A stretch of 64,000 nt of DNA from Scilla litardierei (lineage: Eukaryota > Streptophyta > Magnoliopsida > Asparagales > Asparagaceae). Positions 20,003 through 31,515 of the stretch are shown piece by piece (the first letter of the stretch is position 1; every line of letters starts with the position of its first letter). The notes under the pieces are model-generated. The model did not search any database, was not told the DNA's origin, and saw only the letters and a program-made list of their open reading frames with translations. The stretch spans positions 800,535,610 to 800,599,609 of the forward strand of contig CM061142.1 in the NCBI GenBank assembly GCA_030789695.1, given 5' to 3'. The position numbers and the translations under genes are program-made.

Positions 20003-21676
20003 TCTCCATGCTGCTATCACATCTGAGGAACCTCTCTCCTTCAAAGAAGCTTCCAAACATCCCCACTGGATCGCTGCCATGCAATCTGAATTCGATGCCC
20101 TCACCCGTCAACAGACTTGGGATCTGGTTGTCCCCCCTCTAAATCCAACATCATCGGCTGCAAGTGGGTATACAAAATCAAGCGGGACGCCATGGGGTCT
20201 ATTGCTCGCTACAAGGCCCGGTTGGTTGCCAAGGGCTTCCACCAAAAGGAAGGCCTTGACTAGGCTCAAACATTCAGTCCTGTGGCCAAACATGGCTCCA
20301 TTCGTCTTCTGATTGCACTCGCTCTTCACTTCGATTGGCCCGTCAAACAGCTCGATGTCTCCAATGCCTTTCTACATGGCAATATTGAAGAGGACCTCTA
20401 CATGGAGCAGCCGGCGGGCTTTATTGATCCTTCCTTCCCTCACCACGTCTGCAAACTCCGGAAGGCCTTGTATGGCCTCAAACAGGCACCGAGACAGTGG
20501 TACGCCCGTTTTTCAACCTTCATTCGTCTCCATGACTTCATTCCCAGCATCGTCGACTCCTCCCTCTTCATTTGGCATTACAGTGGTCAGACTACAGTGA
20601 TCTTGCTCTATGTGGATGATATTCTCATCACTGGATCCTCTTCCTCGTATATCCCTCAATTCATCACCTTATTATCTCAAGAATTCTCCCTTAAAGACCT
20701 TGGTGACCTCTCCTACTTCTTGGGTCTGGAAATTCAACGACACCGTCATGGTAGCTTCGTCCACCAAACTAAGTATACTAAAGACCTCCTTCAACGAGCG
20801 GGACTTGCCAATTGCAAACCTGCCCGAACTCCTGTCTCGGCTAAGCTGTCCCATGTTCACCCGGATCCTCCTCTCTCAGATGGTTCTTACTACCGCAGCA
20901 TTGTTGGCGCCCTTCAGTATCTCACACTGACCCGTCCAGATATTGCGTTTGCCGTCAATCGGGTCTGTCAGTTTCTTCACAGTCCATGCGAATCTCATCT
21001 CACTGCTGCCAAACGTATTCTGCGGTATCTCCAATCTACTCCGACTCATGGCATCCTCCTTCGCCCCAGTCCGCTGTCACTTGTTGCTTTTTCTGATGCT
21101 GACTGGGCTGGTGATCCCACTGATCGACGTTCTATCAGTGGTTTCTACGTTTTCCTTGGCCGAAACCCACTCACTTGGAGCGCTAAGAAGCAGTCCTCCA
21201 TCTCTCATAGCTCCACAGAGTCTGAATATCGCTCGTTGTCCTTGACTGCTAAGGACATCATTTGGCTCCAACTTCTCCTGACAGATCTGAAGATTCCTCT
21301 CCAGGATACCCCTCTTCTCTGGTGTGACAACAAGTCGGCTCTTTCGTTATCATCCAATCCGGTCTTTCACTCTCGAACGAAGCACTTCGCTATCGACTAC
21401 CACTTCATTCGTGAGCAAGTCACCTCCAACAATATTCTTGTTCGACACATATCCACCGAGGATAATCCTGCTGACATCTTCACAAAGAGCCTCCCGACTC
21501 CGCGGTTCGAACTTCTCCGGAACAAACTGTTCGTCATCTCTGCCGCTCAGTTTGCGAGGGCGTGTAAAGAGATAACACCATCTCCTCTTCCCAAGAGACG
21601 CATTGGTTCCCCAACAGACACAACGGTTGGCATCCCAAGGAATGCAACCGTTCATTACCCAAGAGACACCCATTGA
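20003..21676 (+). pseudogene. copia reverse transcriptase and RNase H (one stop, one frameshift)
   Basis: RT begins near 20013 ([19 protein letters not shown]). A frameshift lies near 20140 and a TAG at 20261 replaces the usual Tyr before the FSPV motif. From 20264 the frame is open for over 460 codons: KQLDVSNAFLHG, LYGLKQAPRQWY, the catalytic LLYVDDILITG near 20606, then RNase H with DADWAGDPTDRRS, STESEYRSL and HIREQV-like ends. The frame continues 114 bases into the 3' LTR and stops at 21676. RNase H catalytic positions look kept. It copies element RNA into DNA in the particle when functional. Confidence 0.9.
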
Positions 21677-21811
21677 TATCCCAAGAGTCATACCTGTTGG
21701 CATTCCAACAGTCACTATGTAATCTATATAAACCCATTGAGGCTAATGAAAATATTGTCGGTTTCTCTTATCTCTCTCCGATCGTATATCTCCTTCTTCT
21801 ATATTTCTTCA
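21563..21811 (+). repeat. 3' LTR of copia element 2
   Basis: 249 bp, TG...CA, near-identical to 17362-17612; followed by ATTAG. Confidence 0.93.
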
Positions 21812-22250
21812 ATTAGGGATTTCCTGTATGTGGAATTTGACCAAAGGTAAGACAGAATCTAAATCCTAGTAAAAATATACTAGGCTAGAACACATTATTT
21901 ATAAAAACTAGTATAGAAAATCATCACATTATTCATATAATCTGTATGTGATCATGCTTATGTGGGTATATAAACATGTTTCATACTATAATTATTACCA
22001 CTGAGCTTAGATTATATGACCATGAATATCAACAAATAACTATTTATACCCTCACTCATTCTTACCTGCACAAACACACAGAGTTTGTAAATATGTAGAA
22101 AAAGACGGTACATTCACAAAGCATCGACAAGTAAGATATTGGAGTGTGAATTTGAAATAAATGTCCCCCTCTCTTGGGAGGCACGGGATCGAGGCCTGGT
22201 CAACACACACTTTACTGCTTTCCGATGTATCAATAAATAAATAAATTAAT
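21812..22250. repeat. direct repeat unit B, right part
   Basis: Matches 14426-14872, ending in the same CAATAAATAAATAAA tail. Together with 16936-17361 it rebuilds the 870-bp unit. Confidence 0.85.
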
Positions 22251-22849
22251 AAATGCATTGCTGCCTGTATGTATAATTTGCAAGAAGGTGGACATACGAA
22301 GTGATGCAGGCGGTTTTAAGTTTACTATTTGCATGTGATTTGAATTTTGATTCCTAAACCGGTTTTATTTGTAGCTAATAGGCTATATAAGTGTTTGATT
22401 AGCCTAGGCATGTAAAGATTCTCTCAGTTCTTGTTGACATGCATAAGATAGCAAAAAGTTTAGGGGTTTTCTATAGCAACAGAACGGGCGTGTAACTGTA
22501 GCTACAGTAGTTGAAGTTTTTTCATTATTTTCCCCCATAAAATTCCCTATTTCTCTAAAAATAAGTTCATGCCTTGAAAATACCATGTATCCCAGCACAC
22601 ATGTATTGTAATCCAAGTTTATAAAATGTCAGTGTGATCTCTCTAATTGGTCGTGCACCAATTTTGATGAACCAGTACAAATCTTAATGTCAGGTGCACA
22701 TCTTCTATTTTAATTTGCATTCTACATATTATTTGCAATTGGTTATGAATTTCGCTTCGGGGTTGAAGACTACCTTTTGCTTTGATTTTTGATTCACAGT
22801 TTTGGTCATGTGTGAGGTGCTTGTCGATTTGATATGACAACATCCATAA
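22251..22849. other. A+T-rich sequence, possible decayed LTR
   Basis: No coding signal. Because a primer-site-like TGGTATCAGATC follows at 22854, part of this stretch may be the worn 5' LTR of the relic to the right. I cannot place its ends. Confidence 0.3.
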
Positions 22850-24430
22850 CAAGTGGTATCAGATCATTAGTGTTTGAATTAAAGTTAAGGTGATGATAAA
22901 AAATTCTACCAAAATTAATACTACATGAGGAGCATGTGTTCAGGTTCATATACAAGTGGATCAAATGTAGTGATTGGTAGTTTGTAATATATGGTAGGTT
23001 CATATACAAGTGGCTCATATCTAGTGATTGGTAGTTTGTGATATATGGTAAAAAAGTTTGATGGAAAGGGAAAACTTGAGATATGATGATATAAGATGAA
23101 TGCCATCTTACAAAAGGATCAGGTGTATAGGGTTGTGTGTAACACCGATGCATTACTGACGAATATCTTAAACATGTAGAAGATAAAGATGGAGGATTCG
23201 ACAATGACAAATATACAGTTGAATCTTTTGGATGACGTCATTTATTAGGTGTCCAAAGAGACCATGGCAGGGACGGCAAACGGGTCAGATCGGTTCAGGC
23301 TAGGTATGTGTTAGGTTAGGTCTACCATAATCCATTTGGAGGTATACCTGAACTGACTCAGACTGAATCAAGGTCAGGAACTTAAAACATGTAACTTGAC
23401 TGACTGTTTGTTGGGTTATCTGAACCCGACATGGATCCTCTATAATTTTTTTCCTTTGATAAAAATTAATAGATATATACCTGATACCAACCTCCAAACC
23501 TATGATCACATAACCAAGTGACACACCAACTGAGCTAGAAAGCTAGCTGTTGGTGGATTGGTTTTTATTTATCAGTAAGTACGAAGATGATGAATATGAT
23601 GTTGCATGAGAAGGTAAGGTGATAAAGGTTGACATCCAAATTGTCAAAGGGGGTTTAGACCAAAGCCATATTGACAGCATTACATTTGGTTAATATGATT
23701 CCATCATCTATTATTAAAATAAAATTTCGAAGGAATTTTGAAAGGGGGAGCTAACTGAGTTAGATTATCATTGGTATTTGGAAGTCTGATATATGTTCAT
23801 AAAAAATAACAAATTTAACGTCAATGTAAAGAAATGGTACTTTTGGCTTATATGGATGGTTTTAATGGTTATTAGGTTTGGTGTCTAGATATGAAGAAGG
23901 TCTTAGTCTGTATGTGTATGTAACCATTGATGAGTTTGTGGTAATAAAATACAAGGTAAATGCTTTCAAGAGTACTGAAACAAGTAAAGACAAGGAAGTG
24001 CTAAGTGAAATGGATGAACATATTCCAAATCGTAGGTTTAACTTGAATGTTTGGTAAAAGGATAACAGTTGATGGTGATCGCTATGATAGTCTACATGGA
24101 GGTATTACTATAACTAAAGATGGTGAAAGTATTAGCATGACTTCTAGTCGAGGTGAGAGTCCTATAACTATTGTGGATAATTCGATTGCTTGTAGAGTTT
24201 AGAGTCGCTTATAAGTGCCCCCAGTATGCTATGATTATGATGAGCATGTGAACCTGACTTATGCATTACATGTTACGCAAGAAGACTCTGTGAACAATAG
24301 GGATGTAATAGTTTGGATGTTAACTCTAGGTGGAGGTATGCTATGAATGAGGTTGATAGGTTGGTACATATTAAGAAAATTCAGATGAAAGAGAATCCGA
24401 TGGAGTCATTACAGTGGTGAAATTTGAACA
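22850..24430 (+). pseudogene. decayed copia retrotransposon relic
   Basis: TGGTATCAGATC at 22854 resembles a tRNA-Met site. Short pieces in shifting frames resemble copia gag: KFDGKGK near 23055, and MTNIQLNLLDDV near 23195. Near 24240-24330 a piece looks like the start of RT (LTYALHVTQED). Many stops and a likely unrelated insertion near 23270-23560. No intact frame over 75 codons. Old, non-functional; domain calls rest on short matches. Confidence 0.45.
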
Positions 24431-24870
24431 GTGCTCAAACTTGTTTTTTCTTAGACAAGTGCTTGTGTGTCACAAGATGGCATCGTAAGACACATGGATA
24501 TTACCTCAGGTTTTAATATGGATTCCTTGTTCTGATATTGATTTTAGAGTTTCACCTTCATATGAGGATTTGTTAAACACTCAGTTAGTGATCTTAGTAC
24601 GAAGCTATCGATGTAAGTACCCTAATTTTATGGTGAGATGTTTACTATGTAGGTAGAGATTATGCATATGTTAGGGGCATGAATTGGCTCAGATGTTGGT
24701 GTGTGTTATCAATGTAGCGTGTTGAGATTTGTGATGCAAACACACACGGAGCCACAATGCATGTGAGAATCACGAGGTTTAGTTTGCCAAGAATTCGTGT
24801 TTAGTTTGAATTGCATGTGGGTGTTTGAATCCGGATTAGCTGCGAGGGATTCATGTGGATTTTGGGCTAC
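24431..24870. other. unassigned spacer before gypsy element 2
   Basis: No coding frame or repeat recognised. The last five bases GCTAC (24866-24870) should be one copy of the target duplication of the element to the right. Confidence 0.35.
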
Positions 24871-25601
24871 TGTTAAGGCCAAAATTGACCGAGACAGTTG
24901 TCAAGCTGACGTAGACTCGAGATGATGAGTCGGAGCCTCGTCAAAAGTTGGAGTGGGACCCTGGTTGGAAGAACTTGGGTCGGGTGATGATAGTTGATGA
25001 GGATGCGGTGCTCGATCGAACTTCGGTCAGCAAATGCGTTAATCGTTTGAGGCTGGAAAACTCGATGACGACCCTCGGCGTTGGATGATGACCATCGATC
25101 TGCACCACACGGAGTCGTATGGGGGGGTCGGATCTGGGTTCCAACCCAAATCCCCTCCGATGCTTAAGTTAGTATGGAACTTAAGGGAGAGAGGGAGCTT
25201 GATGCAGCTGAGATCGACTCACGGAGGTTCGTCCCAGTACTAGCGGTGCAGGCTCAAATGTATAGGAAATATATCAGCTGAGAAAAGTAGAGTTCTATGT
25301 CTTAGACCTCGTACCTACACGTTCCTCTATTTATAGGCATTCAGGGTCCTTTGGAGACGTTGGGGTGATAACAGCCACACATAATGGGGCCACAATCTTC
25401 CCCCTTTAATAGGAATAAATGTTGTGCACGTTCCCGCGATTTACGACCCCACCTTTAATCCCACGTTCGAGTGAGATGGACTCAACGGTCGACTGACCAT
25501 TGGTCTTTGACTGAGTCGGTATCGGGCTTCTTTGGTGGGCCTTGCGGGCTTTAATCATCTATCGACCGAGTTATCTCGAATGCCGGCCCAATGATTCAAC
25601 A
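24871..25601 (-). repeat. 3' LTR of gypsy element 2
   Basis: On the minus strand it begins TGTTGAATCATTGG and ends GGCCTTAACA, 731 bp. Its inner edge abuts a G-rich purine tract. Confidence 0.8.
25329..25335 (-). promoter_or_regulatory. LTR TATA box of gypsy element 2
   Basis: TATAAAT on the minus strand in GCCTATAAATAGAGG, about 270 bases into the LTR. Confidence 0.6.
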
Positions 25602-25614
25602 ATGGCCCCCCGTC
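25602..25614 (-). other. polypurine tract of gypsy element 2
   Basis: Minus strand GCGACGGGGGGCCAT runs up to the LTR start TGTTG. Confidence 0.65.
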
Positions 25615-25898
25615 GCACGACTTTCAAGGGTCCATCCGCTGAAGTCAAGCGACGTTTCATCGCATTAATGGGGCTCGGCAGTCGAGAAAATAGCACTTGA
25701 GTTCTAGGCGCCAAAACGCCCGCCTCGTCGATTTAGATGATTTGTCGGTTCGAAATCCAAGACATTCTAAGATCTTGGATCTTTGACACGTGTTCCATCA
25801 TGCGGTTGTTGCCTCGCCAATCTAGGATAGTTCCAGCAATATAGTGCAGAGGTACCGTCTTTATTCTCTCGATTCAAATTTTCTTCCTCTAGAAAGGA

Positions 25899-27942
25899 AT
25901 GGCTTCATCCTCCATCTCTGCCTTTGGAAGGAGCTTGGTCACAACCATGCAGAAGAATCGGAAAGGGGTCATGGAGCCGGGCTTGCTGGCGAATGTGAGA
26001 TCCAACGTCAAGGCTGGTCAGATCGCCAAGTTTCAGAGGAGTTATATCCGTCTCGATTACTAAATTAGGCTGCCTGAAAGGGACGAGAGGGCTAATCGTC
26101 CTGACGATCGGGAAGCGGGGGTTTATGTTAAAGTCTTCGAACGAGGTCTTCGATTTCCCATGCACCCCTTCATGCGGTACTTCCTGTGTACCTCGAACAT
26201 TTTCCTCTACCAGTTGATGCCGAACTCCATTGGCATGCTGATGGGCTTCATAGTTCTGTGCGTGACGAAGGAGATTGAACCATCCCTGAGTCTGTTCAAT
26301 TATTTTTTCCCGATCCCTCCCCTCAAGACCATGGGGTGGTACACGATAATGGCCCGTCGATGCAGGAAGATGCTGGAAGATCTTTCCACCTCTAATCCCA
26401 AGTGGAAAGACGAGTTTGTGTTTGTGGTTTTCCAAGGGGAGGCTAGCTTTTGCACCGGTTGGGATGCCCCTGATTTAGGACTTGCCGGGGATAAGCCGTT
26501 GACTATCGAGGTGAAGTAAGCCACCGATATTCTGATGAGCCTGCCAGAGGATATGAGGTCGATCAAGTGGCTGTGGTCTGACGACGTGTTGCATCAGACC
26601 GTGTAGACGAAAGGTCGGTTCAATCGTGTATGCCAACTGTTCGACCTTCGATCTTCGACCTAACTTGTTTGTTGCTCTCGCAGGTATGGATAGTGTGGAC
26701 TATCAGGTGGATCCCGCATTGAGGAAAGCAGTCGAGGCTTCTATCCAAGAGGCGGAGGTGAGTATGGTGTCTCCATGGATGCCGACCGTGGGGGAACTGA
26801 CAGCTCAATCATCTGGGGATCGACCCGTATTTGTCGAGCGGGTTGCTCAGGCGGCCCGCCCCCAGAAGAAGAAGAAAAAGCCCACCTCCGAATTTGAAGT
26901 AGTTGTGCTGTAGGGGCCAAGAGGAGGCGGCAACTCATCCTCAGCGATTCAGAGCCGTCTGGGTCGAATGCGACTACGGAGCAGGTCTCCTGGCCTGGGA
27001 GTGATACTCTTCACGAGGGAGACTCGGAGAGGACTCAGGTTCGACCAGAGCTTCTTGTGCACAAGGACTCCTGGCCTGGGGGGCTTTCTCTCTGGTAAGG
27101 CTGGTTGAAGACATCCTTGACGAGTATGTGTCGATTTTGCTGGAGGGTCGATCTCCTCAGGCTCAATTCGACTGCTCCGAGGAGGAGCTCGTCCGGGCGG
27201 GATTTCTGTTGAGGCGTGGAGATCTGCCCTTCTTTGCTGCAGGACCGCCTCCCGCATCGCTGAGAATACGACCCTTCCATAAGACAGGGCTGTCGTGGAG
27301 AGGGTCGATTATGAGCGGCTTACGTCGATAGCTGTTCACGCCAGCGTCCAGGTAATTATTGCTCCAACCTCTCTTGACGATGATATCAGCACGTATATTG
27401 ACCATCAAGTGTTGTATGCAGGCTCTCGTGATCACCCTGGAGGCTGTTAGGTCGGGTGGAGAGATCTCAAGTTGAGTTGACTAAGACTCAGCCTTCTCTA
27501 CGAGACGAGATTGGATCGCAACCGAAAACTCAAGCAAGAGTTAAGCGAGTTTCGCAGGAGGTAGGTTGAACAAGCCGCCTTGAGAAAGCGAGCGAAGGAT
27601 GCCCTGTTGGAGGAGAGGGTGGAAGCCGAGGTCATTGCGGAGAGGGCGGTTCAGGAGTTCACGAATTCATTTTTCGACTTCGACGAGCTATACAAGGAAG
27701 GCTATGAGCGATGCCGATTGGAGATGAAGAACCAATTCCCTGACCTCTCCGAAGAGATCGACAAGATCCCGGTGATTCTTTCAGACCTTGGTGACGATGA
27801 ATCGAGCCAAAGCACGGAGGAAGCTGCTCTCTCCGACGATGCTGCAACCGTGGCTGACGATGATGCAGGAGCGGAGGCTGTTAGGGACCCAGAGTCCACT
27901 ACCGTGCCAGATGGAGACCAAGGGCCTATCCAGTCATTGTAG
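25899..27942 (+). pseudogene. antisense accessory gene (Transposase_28-like) with two introns
   Basis: The ATG at 25899 opens a frame with GVYVKVFERGLRFPMHPF near codon 85, the signature of the plant 'putative gypsy-type transposon' domain, and WKDEFVFVVFQGEASFCTGW near its end. A TAA interrupts it near 26060 and a TAG near 26604. A 70-base intron (26614-26683, GT...CTCGCAG) restores frame to an exon starting at Met-Asp-Ser. A second 70-base intron (27352-27421, CAG/GTAATT...TATGCAG) precedes a coiled-coil exon ending in an Asp/Glu-rich tail and TAG at 27942. Exon 2 also has at least one frameshift. Same exon plan as the gene at 9523-11429. Function unknown. Confidence 0.75.
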
Positions 27943-28244
27943 GGTCTCGACGTTCTTTTTGCGCCTGTTTTTAGAATTTTTGAGTGTATATGGGGTGATG
28001 TAGATGTAAAAAACAATTTTTTGAAGTGCCAGAAGAGTTGGCCTGCATGTCCATATTTGTCGTTGCATCACTTTGTTTGCTGTCGTGCATGTCGTGTGTG
28101 GTCGTAGCGCCTGATGGCCCCTCGATGGGTTAGGCGTTGCTTCAGGATGATTAAGGATAAACCATCAAAACATGTTTAGAAGTTGATCGCCACGCTCCTT
28201 GGTGAAAGAGCGATTTCCTCAATTCACGACTTATGGCACGAGAG
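27943..28244 (+). other. 3' untranslated region of the accessory gene
   Basis: T-rich and G/T-rich sequence after the stop, no coding signal, leading into the minisatellite. Confidence 0.45.
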
Positions 28245-29040
28245 TCGTTCGACGACGAAGAGGTGGCCTGACGACATTTTAGAAGATTCGTTCGGTGGCA
28301 AAGGGGATGCCCCTTTCGACTTACGGCTGACGCTCGTTTAGGAGATTCGTTCAGTGGCGAGGGGGAGGCCCCTTAGACTTACGCATGACGCTCGCTTAGG
28401 AGAGTCGTTCGGTGGCGAATGGGAGTCCCCTTTGGCTTACGGCCGACGCTCACTTAGGAGAGTCGTTCAGTGGGAAAGGGGAGTCCCCTTCGGCTTACAG
28501 CCGACGCTCGCTTAGAAGAGTCGTTCAGTGGCAGCGGCGAAGGGGAGGCCCCTTCGGCTTACGGCCGACGCTCGCTTAGGAGATTCGTTCGGCGGCGAAG
28601 GGGAGGCCCCTTTGGCTTACGGCTGCTGCTCGCTTAGGAGGTGGCGAAGGGAAGGCCCCTTCGGCTTATGACTGACGCTCGCTTAGAAGAGTCGTTCAGT
28701 GGCGAAAGGGAGGCCCCTTCGGCTTACAGCTAACACCCGCTTAGGAGAGTCGTTCAGTGGCGAAGGGGAGGCCCCTTCGGCTTACGGCTGACGCTCGCTT
28801 AGGAGAGTCGTTCAGTGGCGAAGGGGAGGCCCCTTCGGCTTACGGCTGATGCTCGCTTAGGAGAGTCGTTCAGTGGCGAAGGGGATGCCCCTTCGGCTTA
28901 CGGCTGATGCTTGCTTAGGAGAGTCGTTCAGTGGTGAATGGAAGTCCCCTTCGGCTTATGGCTGACGCTCGCTTAGGAGAGTTGTTCAGTGGCGAAGGGG
29001 AGGCCCCTTCGGCTTACGGCTAACGCTTGCTTAGGAGTCA
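28245..29040. repeat. 58-bp hairpin minisatellite between convergent genes
   Basis: About 13 monomers with the core GCTTAGGAGAGTCGTTCAGT, then a stem GAAGGGG-AGG-CCCCTTC, then GGCTTACGGCTGACGCTC. An early monomer has AAAGGGG/CCCCTTT, a paired change that keeps the stem. It separates the plus-strand accessory gene from the minus-strand gag, in the same place as the unrelated minisatellite of the left element. Confidence 0.9.
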
Positions 29041-29308
29041 CTTGCATCATCGTAAGTTCTGTTTTCCCAAAACTTCCCGAGGATCGAATCCTTTCCAAGG
29101 GGAGTTTTGATGGGATAGCTTCTGTAAACTTTGCGAAGGCTTAAGGAAGCAAAACTTTATTTGATAAAAGAGACATGCTTTATTGGAAAAAGAAGTGACA
29201 AAGAAATACAAAAGGCGTACATGTGTTTCTGAACTTCGGTGTTTCCGAACTTCGCCGGAGCTGTTGCTGTCTACCGCCTCTTTATTCGCCTCAAGCTTAG
29301 ACGGTTTG

Positions 29309-30923
29309 CTAGTCGATCGCCTTGGTGATAGGTGATCCCGTCATCTTGCCATTCTGCTTTGAGGATCCCTCCTTGCTAGGTGGATCATTAGCCGGGTTCT
29401 TGGAGTGTCCTCGCTTGATTAGGACATCGATCTCTTTTTTGAGAGTCCAACAGTCGTTGGTATCGTGTCCATAGTCGTTGTGATATTTGCAGAATTTGAG
29501 ATCGTCCCTCTTCTCATATTTGTCCTTCTTAGCTGTCTCTTAGATCAGCTCCTCGCGTGGGGTGTAAACGAGGACTTCTGTCTTAGGAGTAATCGGCTTT
29601 GTGTAGGTAGGACGCTCCTTGCTTCGAGGTCTCCTTTTGCTGGGCCTCTTGTCTCGAGACTCCTGTCGGGGGGTTTCCGAGGTTGGTTTCTCTCGCCTCG
29701 TGTCTCTGCGGGGGGAGGGGTGCTCTTCGCATTAGCTCCGGCTGGTTCTTCCGCCTCCTCGGAGGAAGTGAACCAATCCGTTATGTTGAGCATTTCTGCG
29801 ACGGTGTTAGGAGGAATTAGTGAAGGGCACTCCTTATGTGCTTATTCCGGACCGTCTGGGTGAGCGTCGCTATAACGGTCACGTCCGGTGTCTTCTCTAC
29901 ATCGAGCCTCTTGTCATTGAATCTCTGGGCGAATGCTCGGATCGACTCATTCTCGTTCTGTTTGAGCGAGAAGAGGTGTGAGGACTTCTTCTTAGGACGT
30001 CGTCCTGCGACGAATTGTTTGCAGAATATTTCTGCCAATTCATCGAATGTGTTGATGCAGCCGTGGGGTAGCCCTTCGTACCAGCTTTCTGCCCTCTTGA
30101 ACAGGGTAGCATGGAAGGCTCTACAAGGGTACGGCTCGTCGGCCCCGTGGAGCAGCATGACATTCAGATACTTATGAATGTGTGACCATGGATCGCATTT
30201 GCCATCATAAGCTGGTAGAGCATGGAGCTTGAACTTGGGGAGCGGAGGAGCAGAGTTGATATTCTCTTTTAAGGGGATCCTCCGAATCGCGGATCGAACC
30301 AGTAGGGATCCTCCTTCTCCAGGTTGCACGTAGTTGGCTCCCGAGGATCGGTTCGGGATCTCCTCCCTCCTCACGAATCCACTTGCAGGGTTCAGAGGGT
30401 TATAACCTAGGGGAGCCCCGTACATTACCTGATCTAAGATGCTGCGGGTTGCTGTCCGGTAATTTGATGGGGGTGGGTTCTCCCTGGAGAACGAAAGCTC
30501 GATTGTCAACCCCCGCTCCGTTGTATTGGTGGGTCGGGGGGGTCGAATTGTGTAGGTTAATCTCCAGTTGATCTGCCCTTAGGTCCCCCAGATATCGGAG
30601 GAAAGCCGAGCCCTTGGTTGGCATCAGGTTCAGGTTTGGAGGCGGCAACGGCTCATTTAAGGGCGATGGGCTCCCCATGTTTTGGCGTATTAAAGTCGCC
30701 AATGCGCCTGGCTCCTATCGACTTACTCGGTGAACTGGATGAATTCCTTCTGGGTCACCCCAGGCTCCTTCGGGGCCTCTACTGCTCGTGGTGGTGGTGT
30801 TGTGGAGTCTGCGACGTCCTCCACCAGGACGCTATTTGCTTTCGGCTTCTCCTTCGGACCTTCGATCGGTCCGACGTTGCTGGGTCCAGTTGTTATAACT
30901 TTTGGATCGCTTTGGGATGTCAA
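29309..30923 (-). pseudogene. gag: Ty3/gypsy gag, two frame breaks, no pol
   Basis: Read from about 30923 (the first possible codon is TTG, so the original ATG is probably lost), 12 bases after the primer site. The retrotransposon gag domain is clear at 30230-29820: YDGKCDPWSHIHKYL, FKRAESWYEGLP and SIRAFAQRFN. A frameshift lies near 29815 and another near 29545. The tail regains CKYHNDYGHDTNDCWTLKKEI near 29480, a one-knuckle zinc-finger-like end, and stops TAG at 29309. The same tail is seen at 1-192. Nothing resembling protease or RT follows. Confidence 0.82.
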
Positions 30924-30934
30924 GCTGGTTAACT

Positions 30935-30952
30935 TTCACACAGACGGTGCCA
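30935..30952 (-). other. primer binding site of gypsy element 2
   Basis: Minus strand TGGCACCGTCTGTGTGAA, close to the TGGCGCCGTCTGTGGGAA site common in plant Ty3 elements. Confidence 0.75.
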
Positions 30953-30956
30953 AGCG

Positions 30957-31015
30957 GTTAAGGTCAAAATTGGTCGAGACAGTTGTCAAGCTGACAAACT
31001 CGAGATACTGTGTCG
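30957..31015 (-). repeat. inner end of the 5' LTR of gypsy element 2 (cut by gap)
   Basis: 59 bases aligning to 24872-24925 with several mismatches. The rest of the LTR falls in the N run. Confidence 0.7.
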
Positions 31016-31515
31016 NNNNNNNNNNNNNNNNNNNNNNNNNNNNNNNNNNNNNNNNNNNNNNNNNNNNNNNNNNNNNNNNNNNNNNNNNNNNNNNNNNNNN
31101 NNNNNNNNNNNNNNNNNNNNNNNNNNNNNNNNNNNNNNNNNNNNNNNNNNNNNNNNNNNNNNNNNNNNNNNNNNNNNNNNNNNNNNNNNNNNNNNNNNNN
31201 NNNNNNNNNNNNNNNNNNNNNNNNNNNNNNNNNNNNNNNNNNNNNNNNNNNNNNNNNNNNNNNNNNNNNNNNNNNNNNNNNNNNNNNNNNNNNNNNNNNN
31301 NNNNNNNNNNNNNNNNNNNNNNNNNNNNNNNNNNNNNNNNNNNNNNNNNNNNNNNNNNNNNNNNNNNNNNNNNNNNNNNNNNNNNNNNNNNNNNNNNNNN
31401 NNNNNNNNNNNNNNNNNNNNNNNNNNNNNNNNNNNNNNNNNNNNNNNNNNNNNNNNNNNNNNNNNNNNNNNNNNNNNNNNNNNNNNNNNNNNNNNNNNNN
31501 NNNNNNNNNNNNNNN
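31016..31515. other. assembly gap (500 N)
   Basis: Exactly 500 N, a conventional placeholder. The true length is unknown; at least 670 bases of LTR should be missing. Confidence 0.99.

Larger units (their letters stand above)
17362..21811 (+). mobile_element. Ty1/copia LTR retrotransposon, 4.45 kb, integrase core deleted
   Basis: LTRs 17362-17612 (251 bp) and 21563-21811 (249 bp) differ by two substitutions and a 2-bp indel. The target duplication ATTAG is at 17357-17361 and 21812-21816. An exact tRNA-Met site follows the left LTR with no gap. Gag-protease and RT-RNase H are largely open. Short LTRs and compact layout resemble the RE1-like (Ale/Ivana) copia elements. The empty site is preserved in unit A near 14425. 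Confidence 0.95.
24871..31015 (-). mobile_element. gag-only Ty3/gypsy element with antisense accessory gene, runs into gap
   Basis: Oriented on the minus strand. The left end is a 731-bp LTR (24871-25601). The right end shows the start of the other LTR at about 30957, matching the first bases of the left one (GACAGTTGTCAAGCTGAC in both), before the gap at 31016. A TGGCACCGTCTGTG primer site lies inside the right LTR and a purine tract inside the left one. Contents: gag (minus), 58-bp hairpin minisatellite, antisense gene (plus). No protease, RT or integrase. Tat-like by its gag and accessory gene. Confidence 0.85.

Noticed and set aside
17815..21737. Minus-strand ORFs across copia element 2
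   Set aside because: Shadow frames of the sense gag-pol.
23270..23560. Separate transposon inside the copia relic
   Set aside because: The stretch looks unlike its flanks, but I found no terminal repeats or target duplication to support a call.
28245..29040. CRISPR-like regular repeats
   Set aside because: Monomers are adjacent with no unique spacers, and the context is a plant retrotransposon.
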